Notes: generated from the sequence alone by a model not told the origin. A stretch of DNA of 47,384 nt from Nitrospirota bacterium (GCA_020351835.1 CP070669.1:935714-983097); one strand, 5' to 3'; counted from the first letter of the stretch, positions 16,221-25,403 are shown. Numbers and translations are program-made.

Positions 16221-17102
16221 ATGACATTTGAGTCCGTATACCAGTTCTTTGCGAAGTTCTTTGCTGTTACGCTTGTGACGGTAAAAGATACGCCTATTAC
16301 ACCGGTTTCTATAATTATATTTCTGCTAATATTCATCTCTTTTTTGTTTCTTGCCTCTCTGATATCGACCCTTTTGCGAAGGAGGGTGTTCCCCCGATTT
16401 CACCTTGAGGAGGGGATGCAGTATAACCTTGCGAGGGCTATTCGATATCTTATAGGTATCACTGGTGCCGTGGTAGCATTCCAGTTCATCGGCATCGACC
16501 TTAGCGGCCTTGCCGTTATCTTCGGTCTGCTTTCGGTCGGTATAGGTTTCGGCCTGCAGAACGTCACATCTAATTTTGTTGCCGGAATAATCCTCCTGTT
16601 CGAGCGTCCAATTGCAGTAGGGGACCGTATTACTGTCGGGGAGACCGAGGGAGATGTTATGGAGATCAATATGAGGGCTACAATGATACGTTCTATAGAC
16701 AATATAACTATTATCGTTCCGAATTCCGAATTCATATCAGGAAGGGTCACTAACTGGTCTCATGGTGATAAAAAGGTCAGACTTAATATTGATGTAGGAG
16801 TATCGTATACCTCTGACCTTGAGACGGTCCTGAGGTGCCTTAACGAGGTAGCTGCAGAGAATGAAAAGGTACTAAAGAACCCACGCCCGGTTGTCCATTT
16901 CATGGGTTTTGGTGATTCATCGTGGAACATGCGCTTACGTTGCTGGATAGCAGATCCCAAGGTTCACTGGCAGGTAAAATCAGATATTAATTGCGCTATT
17001 GTAATGAAGTTCAGAGAGAATGGTGTTGAGATACCTTACCCTCAGAGAGACCTGCATATGCGCTCACCTATACCACTTCCATTAAGGGAGGAAAATGGAT
17101 AG
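16221..17102 (+). CDS. MscS-family mechanosensitive channel
   Basis: 293 aa, inner membrane. Helices at about 25-50 and 75-95 precede the pore helix GLSVGIGFGLQNVTSNFVAGI, which carries the Gly/Ala pattern of MscS TM3, then the beta domain GDRITVGETEGDVMEINMRAT and NSEFISGRVTNWS and the alpha/beta cytoplasmic vestibule ending IPYPQRDLHMRS. It is a small channel of E. coli MscS size, likely releasing solutes on hypo-osmotic shock. The SD GAGGA is seven bases before the ATG. It overlaps the ZntB-like gene by eight bases. Confidence 0.9.
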   Translation: MTFESVYQFFAKFFAVTLVTVKDTPITPVSIIIFLLIFISFLFLASLISTLLRRRVFPRFHLEEGMQYNLARAIRYLIGITGAVVAFQFIGIDLSGLAVIFGLLSVGIGFGLQNVTSNFVAGIILLFERPIAVGDRITVGETEGDVMEINMRATMIRSIDNITIIVPNSEFISGRVTNWSHGDKKVRLNIDVGVSYTSDLETVLRCLNEVAAENEKVLKNPRPVVHFMGFGDSSWNMRLRCWIADPKVHWQVKSDINCAIVMKFRENGVEIPYPQRDLHMRSPIPLPLREENG

Positions 17103-18069
17103 GGACAAAGGCCTCATCTATGCATACATTCTTGATGGAAAAGGCAGCGGGTCCGGCCTGACATGGAACGATGTGGATAAGTGGAAGCCAGAGGATGGTG
17201 TCCTTTGGGTACATCTGGATTATCGCAATGAATATGCATGTTCATGGCTCAAGGATAAAGGCGGGTTAAGTGAGATAGTCCGTGAAGCGTTAATGGAGGT
17301 AGAGACACGTCCGAGATACTTTAGCTCGGAGAACGGATTCCTGTTGTTGCTTCGAGGGGTTAATTTTAATCCAGGCTCGGACCCTGAAGATATGGTGTCG
17401 GTCCGGATCTGGGCGGATAAAAACAGGATAATAAGTATGCGCCATAGGCATGTAAAGGCGATCGAGGACATCCATAAAGCTATTGAGGCATCCAGGGGAC
17501 CTGTGTCAGCTACAGAATTCTTCACGACGGTGATTGAGCGAATAACCGACAGGATGGGTGAGATAATCTCAGATATCGACGATAATGTGGATGAGCTTGA
17601 AGACTCAGTGCTTATAAAGGAAAGCGATGAGCTTCGTTCTCAGCTCGCGAAGGTCCGGAGGATGATAATTAGCCTTCGAAGGTATATTGCCCCTCAGCGT
17701 GATATGTTAGTGCGCTTATGTCATGAACGCATTGCGGATATGAGTGACAGTAATATCGCGGAAATAAGAGAATCTGCCGAAAGGACATCCAGATATGTTG
17801 AGGACCTTGATGCAGCACGAGACAGGGCCGCAATCACACAAGAGGAGTTGAACAGTCGATTAGCAGAGAGGATGAACAAAACGATGTATGTGCTATCCCT
17901 CGTAGCTGCTATTTTCCTGCCGCTGGGTCTTTTAACGGGGTTGCTTGGAATAAATGTTGGTGGCATACCTGGGGCTGAATGGGGGGCAGCATTTTTGGTT
18001 GTCTGTGTTCTATTGATAGCTATAGCGTCGCTTCAGCTTTGGTTGTTCAAGTGGAAGAAATGGTTCTAG
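17095..18069 (+). CDS. zntB: ZntB/CorA-family divalent cation transporter
   Basis: 324 aa with a soluble N-terminal funnel (about 1-260), a long helix around 190-265 and two C-terminal membrane helices. The family filter lies between them: GLLTGLLGINVGGIPG has the GIN-type loop seen in ZntB rather than the strict GMN of CorA Mg channels. The positively charged KWKKWF tail fits. ZntB moves zinc, probably by proton coupling. GGGAGG precedes the ATG inside the end of the MscS gene, so the two are coupled. The zinc assignment is by family only. Confidence 0.82.
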   Translation: MDRDKGLIYAYILDGKGSGSGLTWNDVDKWKPEDGVLWVHLDYRNEYACSWLKDKGGLSEIVREALMEVETRPRYFSSENGFLLLLRGVNFNPGSDPEDMVSVRIWADKNRIISMRHRHVKAIEDIHKAIEASRGPVSATEFFTTVIERITDRMGEIISDIDDNVDELEDSVLIKESDELRSQLAKVRRMIISLRRYIAPQRDMLVRLCHERIADMSDSNIAEIRESAERTSRYVEDLDAARDRAAITQEELNSRLAERMNKTMYVLSLVAAIFLPLGLLTGLLGINVGGIPGAEWGAAFLVVCVLLIAIASLQLWLFKWKKWF

Positions 18070-18126
18070 AGGTTTTATATCGGGTGTCGTAATCCGGCTA
18101 TTTGAATAAACCATAGCCTGCCTGGC

Positions 18127-18507
18127 TTACTTCAGCATTATCCAGCCATGAATTATAAGTACCGCAGAAGAAGTGAATATGATCGGGCACAATCTGAAGG
18201 GCAGGAAGTTTATCTTGAACCCGGTGAACAATGAGACAACTGCCAGGATGATCAGACATCCAGATGATATGATGTAGACAGCGCCAGATACTGAGCTTAG
18301 AGGATCAATATAGGTTATAGCTGCAACAAGGGTCCCCAGAAATATTAATGCAACCCCCTCCGTAAGCCATTCCATGGTTATGATATTTCTGTTGTCATCG
18401 CTGATATTACCGAATCCCTTCACTACCGACCTTGTCGGAAACAGATGTGAAATACCCCATGCCCACGGCAAAAAAGCCCCGATGTAGATCAATATCTCGC
18501 CTTTCAT
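18127..18507 (-). CDS. Hypothetical four-helix membrane protein
   Basis: 126 aa, four hydrophobic segments (about 6-24, 50-67, 75-96 and 103-123) with short loops. No family motif that I recognise. It starts MKGEILIYIGAFLPWAWGIS and contains HLFPTRSVVKGFGNIS between helices 1 and 2. It sits in an AT-rich 18.1-19.8 kb stretch with mostly short genes. The terminal GWIMLK places the C-terminus at a membrane face. Confidence 0.6.
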   Translation of the reverse strand: MKGEILIYIGAFLPWAWGISHLFPTRSVVKGFGNISDDNRNIITMEWLTEGVALIFLGTLVAAITYIDPLSSVSGAVYIISSGCLIILAVVSLFTGFKINFLPFRLCPIIFTSSAVLIIHGWIMLK

Positions 18508-18601
18508 GGTGTTATCCTCACTATATATTAAACATTAAGTTAAAAACGGCATATAAATACTTCATTTTTAAGGAAAAAACCTTTATGTAATTGTTAGCAA
18601 A

Positions 18602-19543
18602 CTATATGCCCCAACGCCAATACGAAATTGTTAATAAAACCACATATACAAGAATTAGATTCATATACGCCACAAAGTAGAATATTCTTTGATGAATTGA
18701 TTTGGGCGGTGATTTTGTTGAGTCATAAGTCCCAACAACATCAAGAGCTTCAAGTTTTTCAAAGCCATGAGGCGCATTGCTGAGAGCTTCCGTTAAATCA
18801 TTTCCGGCAGAGTGCCTCATATGTTTGCCGTTCTTCCATAATTTGAGAACTGATACATCATACACTTTATTTTTGTATGCAAGTAAGCTGTCTCGCCCAT
18901 TAGTACCGTCAAAAAAAGACAAAGATAATGGATCATATATTCCGTCTGGCGGTTTACTTATTGAGGTAAGTTTTTCTTTAAGTTTTGGTCCAATAAAAAA
19001 AACAATTATTGCGGCAGAGGAAATCATGATTATATAAATTGCAATTTTGGTTGATAATACAATACCCCATGGACTTGTAAAAAGAACATCTATGCTTTTA
19101 ATCCTTGAAATCGTTAATAAAATACCTGTTATCCCAACGAGTGACATCGAGATCATACCTAAACGCACCTCTCCCTTCGGAAGCCCTTTTTCTGCATAGG
19201 CCGGTTTTAACAACATATGGACATATAAAATCGTGCCAAACCATAAAAATGCCGAAACGATGTGAATAAGTCCAATTACAAAACGGACCGGTTTTTTAAT
19301 AAATCCTAGAACCCTATAACCTCCTTCAGGTGGCCACTCATATCCTGAAGCAGCAAAGCTCAGACCCGTCTCAGTTAATTTTCCTCCCATTTCACCCACA
19401 TGGCATACCTTACAACTTTGTTCACTGCGATTGGAGTATTCCGGAGTAGCTTCCGAATGGCTATGAAACAGGGCTAAAATAATTAAAAGCTGAATAAATG
19501 TAATTGCATATTTACTTGCCAAAATGACGGCCCTCCAAACCAC
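18602..19543 (-). CDS. CopD-like membrane protein with N-terminal c-haem motif and C-terminal cytochrome b5-like domain
   Basis: 313 aa. A signal/anchor segment (about 12-29) precedes CKVCH (a c-type haem site at about 43-47). Four or more helices follow in a CopD-like bundle (FVIGLIHIVSAFLWFGTILYV; LVGITGILLTISRI; and others). A cytochrome b5-like haem/steroid-binding domain then appears (LLAYKNKVYDVSVLKLWKNG, then HMRHSAGNDLTEALSNAPHG), and the protein ends in a last helix. This would be a multi-haem inner-membrane electron-transfer protein; partners are unknown. Codons are clearly more AT-rich (many AAA, ATA, TTA) than in neighbours, suggesting transfer. No strong SD. Confidence 0.72.
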   Translation of the reverse strand: MVWRAVILASKYAITFIQLLIILALFHSHSEATPEYSNRSEQSCKVCHVGEMGGKLTETGLSFAASGYEWPPEGGYRVLGFIKKPVRFVIGLIHIVSAFLWFGTILYVHMLLKPAYAEKGLPKGEVRLGMISMSLVGITGILLTISRIKSIDVLFTSPWGIVLSTKIAIYIIMISSAAIIVFFIGPKLKEKLTSISKPPDGIYDPLSLSFFDGTNGRDSLLAYKNKVYDVSVLKLWKNGKHMRHSAGNDLTEALSNAPHGFEKLEALDVVGTYDSTKSPPKSIHQRIFYFVAYMNLILVYVVLLTISYWRWGI

Positions 19544-19611
19544 ATGGTTCTACAAGAATCTAACGAAATTATATCACATGAAAATCAACATATTAAATGT
19601 TAAACATGCAG

Positions 19612-19812
19612 TCAGATCTTATCGAATGCCATCAGGAAAGCGACAATCGCAAGAAAAAAGCAAAGCGAACCAAGGCACAGGTAAAGGACAGCGCGAGGCG
19701 TGCTCTTTTGTTTGAGCAGGAACAGTGACTTGGGGATAAGCGTCATTCCGCCGAAGATGAGCATGAGCCCGAAAAGGAACTGTGTTATTACTCGTGTTTC
19801 GGGTAACTGCAT
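19612..19812 (-). CDS. Small two-helix membrane protein
   Basis: 66 aa starting MQLPETRVITQFLFGLMLIF, with two hydrophobic segments (about 10-28 and 40-62) joined by a basic loop. No known motif. There is no SD, but TATATT (19819-19824) ends six bases before the ATG, as in other apparently leaderless genes here. An alternative overlapping frame of similar size on the same strand has no hydrophobic pattern and is not favoured. Confidence 0.45.
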   Translation of the reverse strand: MQLPETRVITQFLFGLMLIFGGMTLIPKSLFLLKQKSTPRAVLYLCLGSLCFFLAIVAFLMAFDKI

Positions 19813-19858
19813 ATGGGGAATATATCAAAAGATATGTTAAAAAATAAACAGGCGGCAG

Positions 19859-21178
19859 TTAATCGACACTCTCGTCTTCGTCAGGCTCCGGCATTGGTAA
19901 TTTCTTTAATATTACCCTGGCGATCCTCTTTTCGACCATATGAACTATCTTGATCTCCCACTCGTTCACCTGAAATGTCTCACCCGTCCCAGGTATTCTT
20001 TGCAGTGACGTGATGATAAATCCTCCGAGGGTATCATAATCGGCGGATTCCGGTATCTCTATGCTATGGTCTTCTTTCAGGTCCCTGATCGATATGGAAG
20101 CATCAATAAAGAAAGAATCCTCTTTAAGCCTGATAACGGGCTGTTCTACATCATACTCATCCCTTATCTCACCTACTATTTCTTCAAGCAGGTCCTCTAT
20201 CGTCACTATTCCCGTGACAGCTCCGTATTCATCAACTGTAACAGCGATGAGAACGCCCTTTTTCTGCATCTCACGCAGGAGAGAACTTATTTTCATAGAT
20301 TCAGGTACGAAATAGGGAGTTCGCATCAATCTCTTTATATCGATACTTTCCTCCGATGCGAGCTTCCTGAAAAGGTCTTTTACATATAAGATCCCTTTTA
20401 TGTTGTTATTAGATGTGTGGTATACGGGGTAGCGCGAATATCCTTTGGTCTTTATAGTAGCAAGAAGTTCATCTATCGAACAGTCCATAGAAAAGCTTGC
20501 AGTTTTGGTAAGCGGCACCATCACCTCTTTAACGGAGAGGTCGGTGAACTCGAACACCCCGTGTATGAGACTTTCTTCATCAGGTTCAAAGACTCCTCTG
20601 TCCGTCCCTTCGGATATAAGAAGCTTGATCTCCTCTTCACTAACGAAACTTCTTTGTGAATATGCCTTGCTCCCAAAGGGTTTCAGGATGAGATTGGTCG
20701 AGAAAGTCAGCAGGCTTATAAAGATCGTCGCGATCTTTTCGAAGAGCACGAGGGGACGAGCGACCGTCATGGCTATTCTTTCCGGATTTTTCAGGGCCAG
20801 GGATTTTGGGACGAGTTCACCAAATATAAGAGAGACATAAGATACGCATATCACGACTATGCCTATGGATATCCCTTCGCTGGCATTTGAAATTACTTCG
20901 ACCTGCAGAGTAGAAAGGAACGGTTCTAGGTATTTTACGGCTGCGGCACCTGCAATGGCCGATGCAACCGCACCGGCTATAGTTACGCCGACCTGGACTG
21001 TTGCGAAGAACCGCTCGGGATCGGATTGAAGCTTTCTGAGCACACGGGCGCGCGAACTTCCCTTTTGGAACAGTTCTTTGATACGGGTGCGCCGGGCCGT
21101 AACAACGGCTATCTCAGAGCCCGAAAAGAAACCATTAATGATAATGAAGACGAAGATCAGTATGATCTCGATCCACAT
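19859..21178 (-). CDS. HlyC/CorC-family protein (DUF21-CBS-CBS-CorC_HlyC)
   Basis: 439 aa with the full family architecture. DUF21 with four membrane helices (about 1-195, containing [18 protein letters not shown] and [16 protein letters not shown]) is followed by paired CBS domains (about 205-330: [48 protein letters not shown]) and a C-terminal CorC_HlyC domain (about 345-425, ending before an acidic tail). Members take part in Mg/Co export or resistance and bind ATP-Mg. It is the last gene of a minus-strand set running from 22963 down. Confidence 0.9.
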   Translation of the reverse strand: MWIEIILIFVFIIINGFFSGSEIAVVTARRTRIKELFQKGSSRARVLRKLQSDPERFFATVQVGVTIAGAVASAIAGAAAVKYLEPFLSTLQVEVISNASEGISIGIVVICVSYVSLIFGELVPKSLALKNPERIAMTVARPLVLFEKIATIFISLLTFSTNLILKPFGSKAYSQRSFVSEEEIKLLISEGTDRGVFEPDEESLIHGVFEFTDLSVKEVMVPLTKTASFSMDCSIDELLATIKTKGYSRYPVYHTSNNNIKGILYVKDLFRKLASEESIDIKRLMRTPYFVPESMKISSLLREMQKKGVLIAVTVDEYGAVTGIVTIEDLLEEIVGEIRDEYDVEQPVIRLKEDSFFIDASISIRDLKEDHSIEIPESADYDTLGGFIITSLQRIPGTGETFQVNEWEIKIVHMVEKRIARVILKKLPMPEPDEDESVD

Positions 21179-21184
21179 TACCCG

Positions 21185-21649
21185 TTATCCGAACCCGCCG
21201 TGCCCCGCCATAGTTCCGGCAATGACCGTAAGGAGGCTGAGCGCAAGCACGACCCAGTGAAAGACAGAGAGCCTGAAGAATATCTTTGCTGAATCATGTT
21301 GAGCATCACCTTTGAATATTATCTTGAACAGTTTCCCCTCAAATGTTAGTATCAAAAAGTATACAAACCAGACAATGATCATGAGTGTCGGCCCGATACC
21401 GCTTCTGGAAAATAGTATATCCCATTCCCCTGTGAGATACAACAGTAAGGCGCCTGTAAGGCCTACGATGATCACACATATCTTAGCTATCTTTGCGAAC
21501 CGGTGCTCGATCCCCTGGAAAAAGAGCATCTTCTCAAAAGATCCCTCCATCCTCAGGATCATCGGGAAGACGATCATTGTGACGAAGGCGACACCGCCTA
21601 TCCATATAACTACCGCTGCAACATGGAGTGCCGTTACCAGAGGTATCAT
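21185..21649 (-). CDS. CopD-like four-helix membrane protein
   Basis: 154 aa. Four membrane helices are seen (about 5-27, 52-72, 83-103 and 129-147) with His in helix 1 (ALHVAAVVIWIGGVAFVTMI), a charged loop HRFAKIAK and a Gly-rich end. The HxxA-VVWIGG pattern resembles the CopD superfamily, whose members bind copper or haem in the inner membrane. An AGGAGGG site precedes the ATG. It ends seven bases before the CorC/HlyC start, so both are likely co-transcribed. Confidence 0.65.
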   Translation of the reverse strand: MIPLVTALHVAAVVIWIGGVAFVTMIVFPMILRMEGSFEKMLFFQGIEHRFAKIAKICVIIVGLTGALLLYLTGEWDILFSRSGIGPTLMIIVWFVYFLILTFEGKLFKIIFKGDAQHDSAKIFFRLSVFHWVVLALSLLTVIAGTMAGHGGFG

Positions 21650-21689
21650 CTAAGCCCTCCTATTTTAGATTCTATCATGAGATGACCGG

Positions 21690-22007
21690 TTATTCTACCG
21701 GCGTAACGACGGCCATGACGACCAGTCTGTCCCCTTTCGAGGCCTTGAAACCATGAGGGACCATCGGGTCGCATAATATTGCTGTCTTTTCATCAGCCTC
21801 TATTGTCTCGTCACCTACAATGAACTCACCTTTGCCCTCAACGCAATACATCATAAGCCTGAGAGGGGCCTTATGAGGTTTCAGCTCCTGTCCTTCCTCG
21901 AGACACATCAATGCTACCCTCATTTCCGGTTTGTCGCTTAACATCTCCCTTGAGATGTTGTCTTTCTTGAAAGTAATAAGTTTTTTCAGATCAAGTATTT
22001 CTGCCAT
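21690..22007 (-). CDS. Small cupin-domain protein
   Basis: 105 aa forming one cupin barrel: LKPHKAPLRLMMYCVEGKGE (motif 1, with His and Glu metal-ligand positions partly kept) and ILCDPMVPHGFKAS (motif 2 with its His). Such proteins are metal-dependent sensors or small enzymes. The SD AAAGGAG lies within the end of the upstream Fe-S gene, two bases away, indicating coupling. Another small cupin is at 27726. Confidence 0.75.
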   Translation of the reverse strand: MAEILDLKKLITFKKDNISREMLSDKPEMRVALMCLEEGQELKPHKAPLRLMMYCVEGKGEFIVGDETIEADEKTAILCDPMVPHGFKASKGDRLVVMAVVTPVE

Positions 22008-22009
22008 TT

Positions 22010-22963
22010 TTAATTCTCCTTTAAATGTATTGTTCCGGCCATGCCGTGACCGGTCTTGTTGTTCTTTTTCTCACTATCTTTTTCGAACTCTCCAAGGCTG
22101 TATGAGAAAAGCCCGCTATCTGTCCCCAGTTCTTTCTTGCAAGCAATAATGCATTCGCCGCAATTTACGCAGTTTATGTCTTTTATGGGCAAGCGAGGCT
22201 TGACATTCATGAAACATGCTTTCTCGCATGCTTTGCAGTCCGTACACTTTAGATAGTTCTTTCTGTCGAACTTCATTCTTAATGAAAGAGGGCTTGCCCA
22301 GCCGAACAACATCTGCATTAGTCCGGGTGCACAGACATATCGGCAAAAGACATGCCGCACGAATACAGATGTAGTTACAATATAGATAGATACCCCTATG
22401 ATACCCGTCATAACACCCATGCTGAGATCAAGCGAGAGCACCTCTCTCCAGATCCTGGCCGGTTCTATGAAATATCCGGTAAGAAAAGCTCCGGTAACAG
22501 GAGGCACGGAAATAATAAGCAAAGCAGTGATAATCCCGAATACAAGTTTGTTCCCTTTGGGGTTATCAGGATCGTTATCTCTCTTATTATAGAGACTTCT
22601 CCGGCCAAGCAGCTTCAGGGTCAGTGACTCTGACAGCTCAAATAGTGCGCCTTCAGGGCACATCCATCCACAGAAGAAGCGACCCAGAAAGAAACCCAGT
22701 ATAGGAAATATGCTCAGGACTATTACCCAGGGCAGGACCGCATTAAGAAAGAAGTGGACCGCTACATGTGTTGCGCTCTTCAGGCTATGTTCAAGAAATA
22801 GCGCGTCATTAAGCCCTAGTGTCCATACCTTTCGAAATATGTACAGCTCCTTTGCTGCTACATCGTAGCGAAGGATATCAAAAACAGGCATCAGGAAGAC
22901 GAACAGCAGGAACCCTGCCTGAGATGCCTTTCTGGCGTAATGTATAGTGCTGGTTGCGGCCAT
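22010..22963 (-). CDS. NapH/NosR-like membrane 4Fe-4S protein
   Basis: 317 aa. Four to five inner-membrane helices carry two CxxxCP motifs, CGWMCPEGAL near residue 99 and CRYVCAPGLM near 210. These are the hallmark of the NapH/NosR/CcoG group, which pass electrons from quinol or ferredoxin. A C-terminal pair of 4Fe-4S sites follows: CTDCKACEKAC and CVNCGECIIAC. The position just downstream of norCB, on the same strand but beyond a terminator, suggests a role in respiratory electron supply or metal-centre maturation. The exact partner is unknown. Confidence 0.82.
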   Translation of the reverse strand: MAATSTIHYARKASQAGFLLFVFLMPVFDILRYDVAAKELYIFRKVWTLGLNDALFLEHSLKSATHVAVHFFLNAVLPWVIVLSIFPILGFFLGRFFCGWMCPEGALFELSESLTLKLLGRRSLYNKRDNDPDNPKGNKLVFGIITALLIISVPPVTGAFLTGYFIEPARIWREVLSLDLSMGVMTGIIGVSIYIVTTSVFVRHVFCRYVCAPGLMQMLFGWASPLSLRMKFDRKNYLKCTDCKACEKACFMNVKPRLPIKDINCVNCGECIIACKKELGTDSGLFSYSLGEFEKDSEKKNNKTGHGMAGTIHLKEN

Positions 22964-23028
22964 ACTTTATTAAAACATTCCGGATGCGGATTCTTTTATG
23001 AGATATATCATAGGGTTTATAGAAAGGC

Positions 23029-23058
23029 AAAAAAAGAGGCTGCCGATCCCGGCAGCCC
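23029..23058 (-). terminator. Rho-independent terminator of norCB
   Basis: Reading the minus strand, an 8-bp stem GGCTGCCG/CGGCAGCC (23038-23045 with 23050-23057), a 4-base loop, then TCT and a seven-T tract (23035-23029). It begins 27 bases after the norB stop. Confidence 0.9.
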
Positions 23059-23084
23059 CTTTAATCGTTAATGCTTGTTGTGTT

Positions 23085-24446
23085 CTATGCGGAGGCGGGT
23101 TCCTTGCCGATCTTGAAGAAATCTATTACAAGAAGGACCACACCGTAAAGGAAGCCTACGCCGAATATTGCCCTGAATACCCAGAACCAGAGATTATAGG
23201 TTGCCTTAACGGACACATAATCAAGTCCAAGCAGCCGTTCCATGTAGGTCTGGACCATGCCCGCACCGGTAATGGTCAGGACAATGAATACCATGGAAAT
23301 GGTCATCCACCAGAACGACCTGTACCCGCGCGACATGTTGAACTCGGTCTTCCCTCTGATCAGCGGAACGGTTATGTACATCATCGATACCACTAACAGT
23401 ACATACGCCCCGTAGAACGCCAGATGGCCGTGTGCCGTGGTTATCTGGGTGCCGTGAGTCCACTGGTTGACCTGGGGCAGCGTATGTATGACACCCCAGA
23501 GGCCCGCTCCTACGAAATTGAAGATAGCATGGGCTGTTGCAAGAAAGAGACCTATCTTATTGGATACTACACGGTGTTCGCGAGTAGTCCTGAAGGCATC
23601 CCATACCATTAACAGAAGCGGGACCGGTTCCAGTGAACTGAATATACCGCCGACCCATAGCCAGTATCTGGGAGTGCCTATCCAATAGTAATGATGCCCG
23701 GTCCCCAGTATCCCCGTAAAAAGAACGAGGCCGACCTCTATGTACATCCATTTTTCGAGGACCTCACGCTTAGCGTTCGTTACCTTCATCAGCATGAACG
23801 CAAGCAATGCACCGGCGATTATTTCCCATGCTCCCTCGACCCAGAGATGTACGACCCACCACCACCAGAACTGGTCCTTTACCATGCTCTTTGTATAGAC
23901 CATTCCCGGTAGATACATAAGTGCCAGCATAGTGAGGCCACCGAGCAGGGTTCCCTGAATACCTGTCCATTTTTTGCTCTTGTACATTGTCATGAAGTTG
24001 TTCACAAGGAAAAGTATCACGGAGATAGCTATCAGCCAGTCGGCCCATCTCGGTGCCTCGATATATTCCCTGCCTTCATTCAGTAAACGTGTCCCTAATA
24101 CAAGTTTATTGGCCTGAGGATCTATCCCCATCCATATATATCCGAGAACTACACCGGTTATCGCTACAACTGTTGCCCAGAACTGAAACTTTGCGAGCGG
24201 AATGCTCCACAGCTCGCTTTGAGATTCCTCAGGCACCACAAAGTAAGTGGCACCCATCATTCCGGAAAGCAGCCAAACCACCAGTGCGTTAATATGAAGT
24301 GTTCTTATTGTGTTGAAGTTAAGTATGAAGAAGTCAGGCCATATGAACTGTATTGCTGCTATAATGCCGACCACCACCTGTACAAGGAACAGGAGGACGG
24401 CGAAAGTATAAAAGTTCATTGCAATCTTTTGGCTTTCATATCGCAT
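23085..24446 (-). CDS. norB: Nitric oxide reductase large subunit NorB
   Basis: Reduces 2 NO to N2O at a haem b3-FeB centre in the inner membrane. 453 aa with about 12 helices. Ligands visible: His51 (RTLHIN) and His341 for the low-spin haem, His339 for haem b3 (TTAHGHLAFYG), and His200, His251, His252 for FeB with Glu204 and Glu208 in HLWVEGAWE, the glutamates that mark NOR rather than a cbb3 oxidase. It lies 15 bases downstream of norC; norD, norQ and norE are absent. The cytochrome-c-linked cNOR type is indicated by its partner. Confidence 0.94.
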   Translation of the reverse strand: MRYESQKIAMNFYTFAVLLFLVQVVVGIIAAIQFIWPDFFILNFNTIRTLHINALVVWLLSGMMGATYFVVPEESQSELWSIPLAKFQFWATVVAITGVVLGYIWMGIDPQANKLVLGTRLLNEGREYIEAPRWADWLIAISVILFLVNNFMTMYKSKKWTGIQGTLLGGLTMLALMYLPGMVYTKSMVKDQFWWWWVVHLWVEGAWEIIAGALLAFMLMKVTNAKREVLEKWMYIEVGLVLFTGILGTGHHYYWIGTPRYWLWVGGIFSSLEPVPLLLMVWDAFRTTREHRVVSNKIGLFLATAHAIFNFVGAGLWGVIHTLPQVNQWTHGTQITTAHGHLAFYGAYVLLVVSMMYITVPLIRGKTEFNMSRGYRSFWWMTISMVFIVLTITGAGMVQTYMERLLGLDYVSVKATYNLWFWVFRAIFGVGFLYGVVLLVIDFFKIGKEPASA

Positions 24447-24461
24447 ATTATTCCTCCTTTC

Positions 24462-25127
24462 CTATTTAAGCGATATCAGGTAATCCGCGAGAGAGTTCAA
24501 TTCCTCACCACTTATCTGGGGATAAGGCGGCATTGCCGAACCTGCTACCACACTTTGCGGATCGTTTATATGTTTCTTATGCCATTCCGGATCAGATTGT
24601 CTTGATCCAACCTTGCTCAGGTCCGGTCCGGAAGTCCCTCCTACGCCTCTGATCGTATGACATGCCGAGCAGCCGTACTTGGCATAGATCGAAGATCCGC
24701 CCGTCCTTGCTTTGATCATCTCAGCAAGAACCGGCTCGGGCGGCCATCCGTTAGTATCAACCTTGGACACCCAGTCCAGAAAGGCGACTATCTTGCCCGC
24801 TTCTTCATCGGTTATGCCGAGATCTGGCATGGCAGCTCTCTTATTTACTTCACGCGGGTTAGCCAGGAACTTCACCAGATAACTTGTGGGCTTGTTTGTT
24901 GTGGTCTTTGTAAGATCGGGTGCAAAATAGGACCCGTTGCCAAGAATAGTGTGGCATCCTATGCAATCGTATTTATGCCACAGCATCTTCCCTTCGTTCA
25001 CTTCATCCGTTATTTCGGGTGCCCTGCTGTCGAGCTGCCTCATCGTATCGACCGTAAGGCCGATAAAGATAACAGCAAAAAAAAGACTCCCGATAATGAA
25101 CAGATTCCGTGCACCTTTCTTGCTCAT
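24462..25127 (-). CDS. norC: Nitric oxide reductase cytochrome c subunit NorC, with an extra C-terminal haem c domain
   Basis: 221 aa, longer than the roughly 150 aa usual for NorC. One N-terminal membrane anchor (about 8-28) precedes the standard NorC haem domain CIGCH (Cys55, Cys58, His59; axial Met100 in AAMPDLG). A second monohaem domain follows: CSACH (Cys153, Cys156, His157; likely axial Met199 in GSAMPPYP). The extension may wire the enzyme to a different donor. GGAGGTG lies five bases before the ATG. An FNR-type promoter drives the operon. Confidence 0.92.
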   Translation of the reverse strand: MSKKGARNLFIIGSLFFAVIFIGLTVDTMRQLDSRAPEITDEVNEGKMLWHKYDCIGCHTILGNGSYFAPDLTKTTTNKPTSYLVKFLANPREVNKRAAMPDLGITDEEAGKIVAFLDWVSKVDTNGWPPEPVLAEMIKARTGGSSIYAKYGCSACHTIRGVGGTSGPDLSKVGSRQSDPEWHKKHINDPQSVVAGSAMPPYPQISGEELNSLADYLISLK

Positions 25128-25185
25128 CTGTTCACCTCCAAAGAGATAAGATTAATAAAGAAGACGGCCCCTCCTGCGTGCAGAC

Positions 25186-25204
25186 CCGGACATATAATGT
25201 CCGG
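25186..25204. repeat. Perfect inverted repeat in the norC leader
   Basis: CCGGACAT and ATGTCCGG, 8-bp arms around a 3-base centre, within the predicted 115-base norC 5' leader and 59 bases from the start codon. It has no T-run on either strand, so it is not a terminator. It could be an RNA hairpin or an operator for a dimeric repressor. Confidence 0.6.
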
Positions 25205-25248
25205 AATGGAAAAAAGAACTATATCCCGCCCTTGTGTCATTTGATGCC

Positions 25249-25291
25249 AGAATACCAAAATGACCAGGCCCTATCTATGACCTAAATCATA
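25249..25291 (-). promoter_or_regulatory. CRP/FNR-type site and -10 element driving norCB
   Basis: TATGACCTAAATCATA (25276-25291) is a symmetric site with TATGA/TCATA half-sites and six-base spacing, close to the FNR/DNR pattern TTGAT-N4-ATCAA. TATTCT on the minus strand (25254-25249) is centred 32 bases downstream, exactly the distance expected for a class II activator centred at -41.5. Regulation by a low-oxygen or NO-responsive CRP/FNR protein is inferred. The palindrome can also be read toward the CLC gene. Confidence 0.6.
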
Positions 25292-25403
25292 CAAGCCTGA
25301 TTCCGGTTAAAAACTTGTCAAATAACCTTTAATGCTTTACAATGGCGGTATAGGGAGGATGCGGTATTACAGGTTTTGTCATGTCAGATAATCTGCGTGT
25401 GTC

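Noticed and set aside
24657-25244. 195-codon plus-strand frame opposite norC
   Set aside because: norC is certain from its haem motifs; the antisense frame shows no domain.
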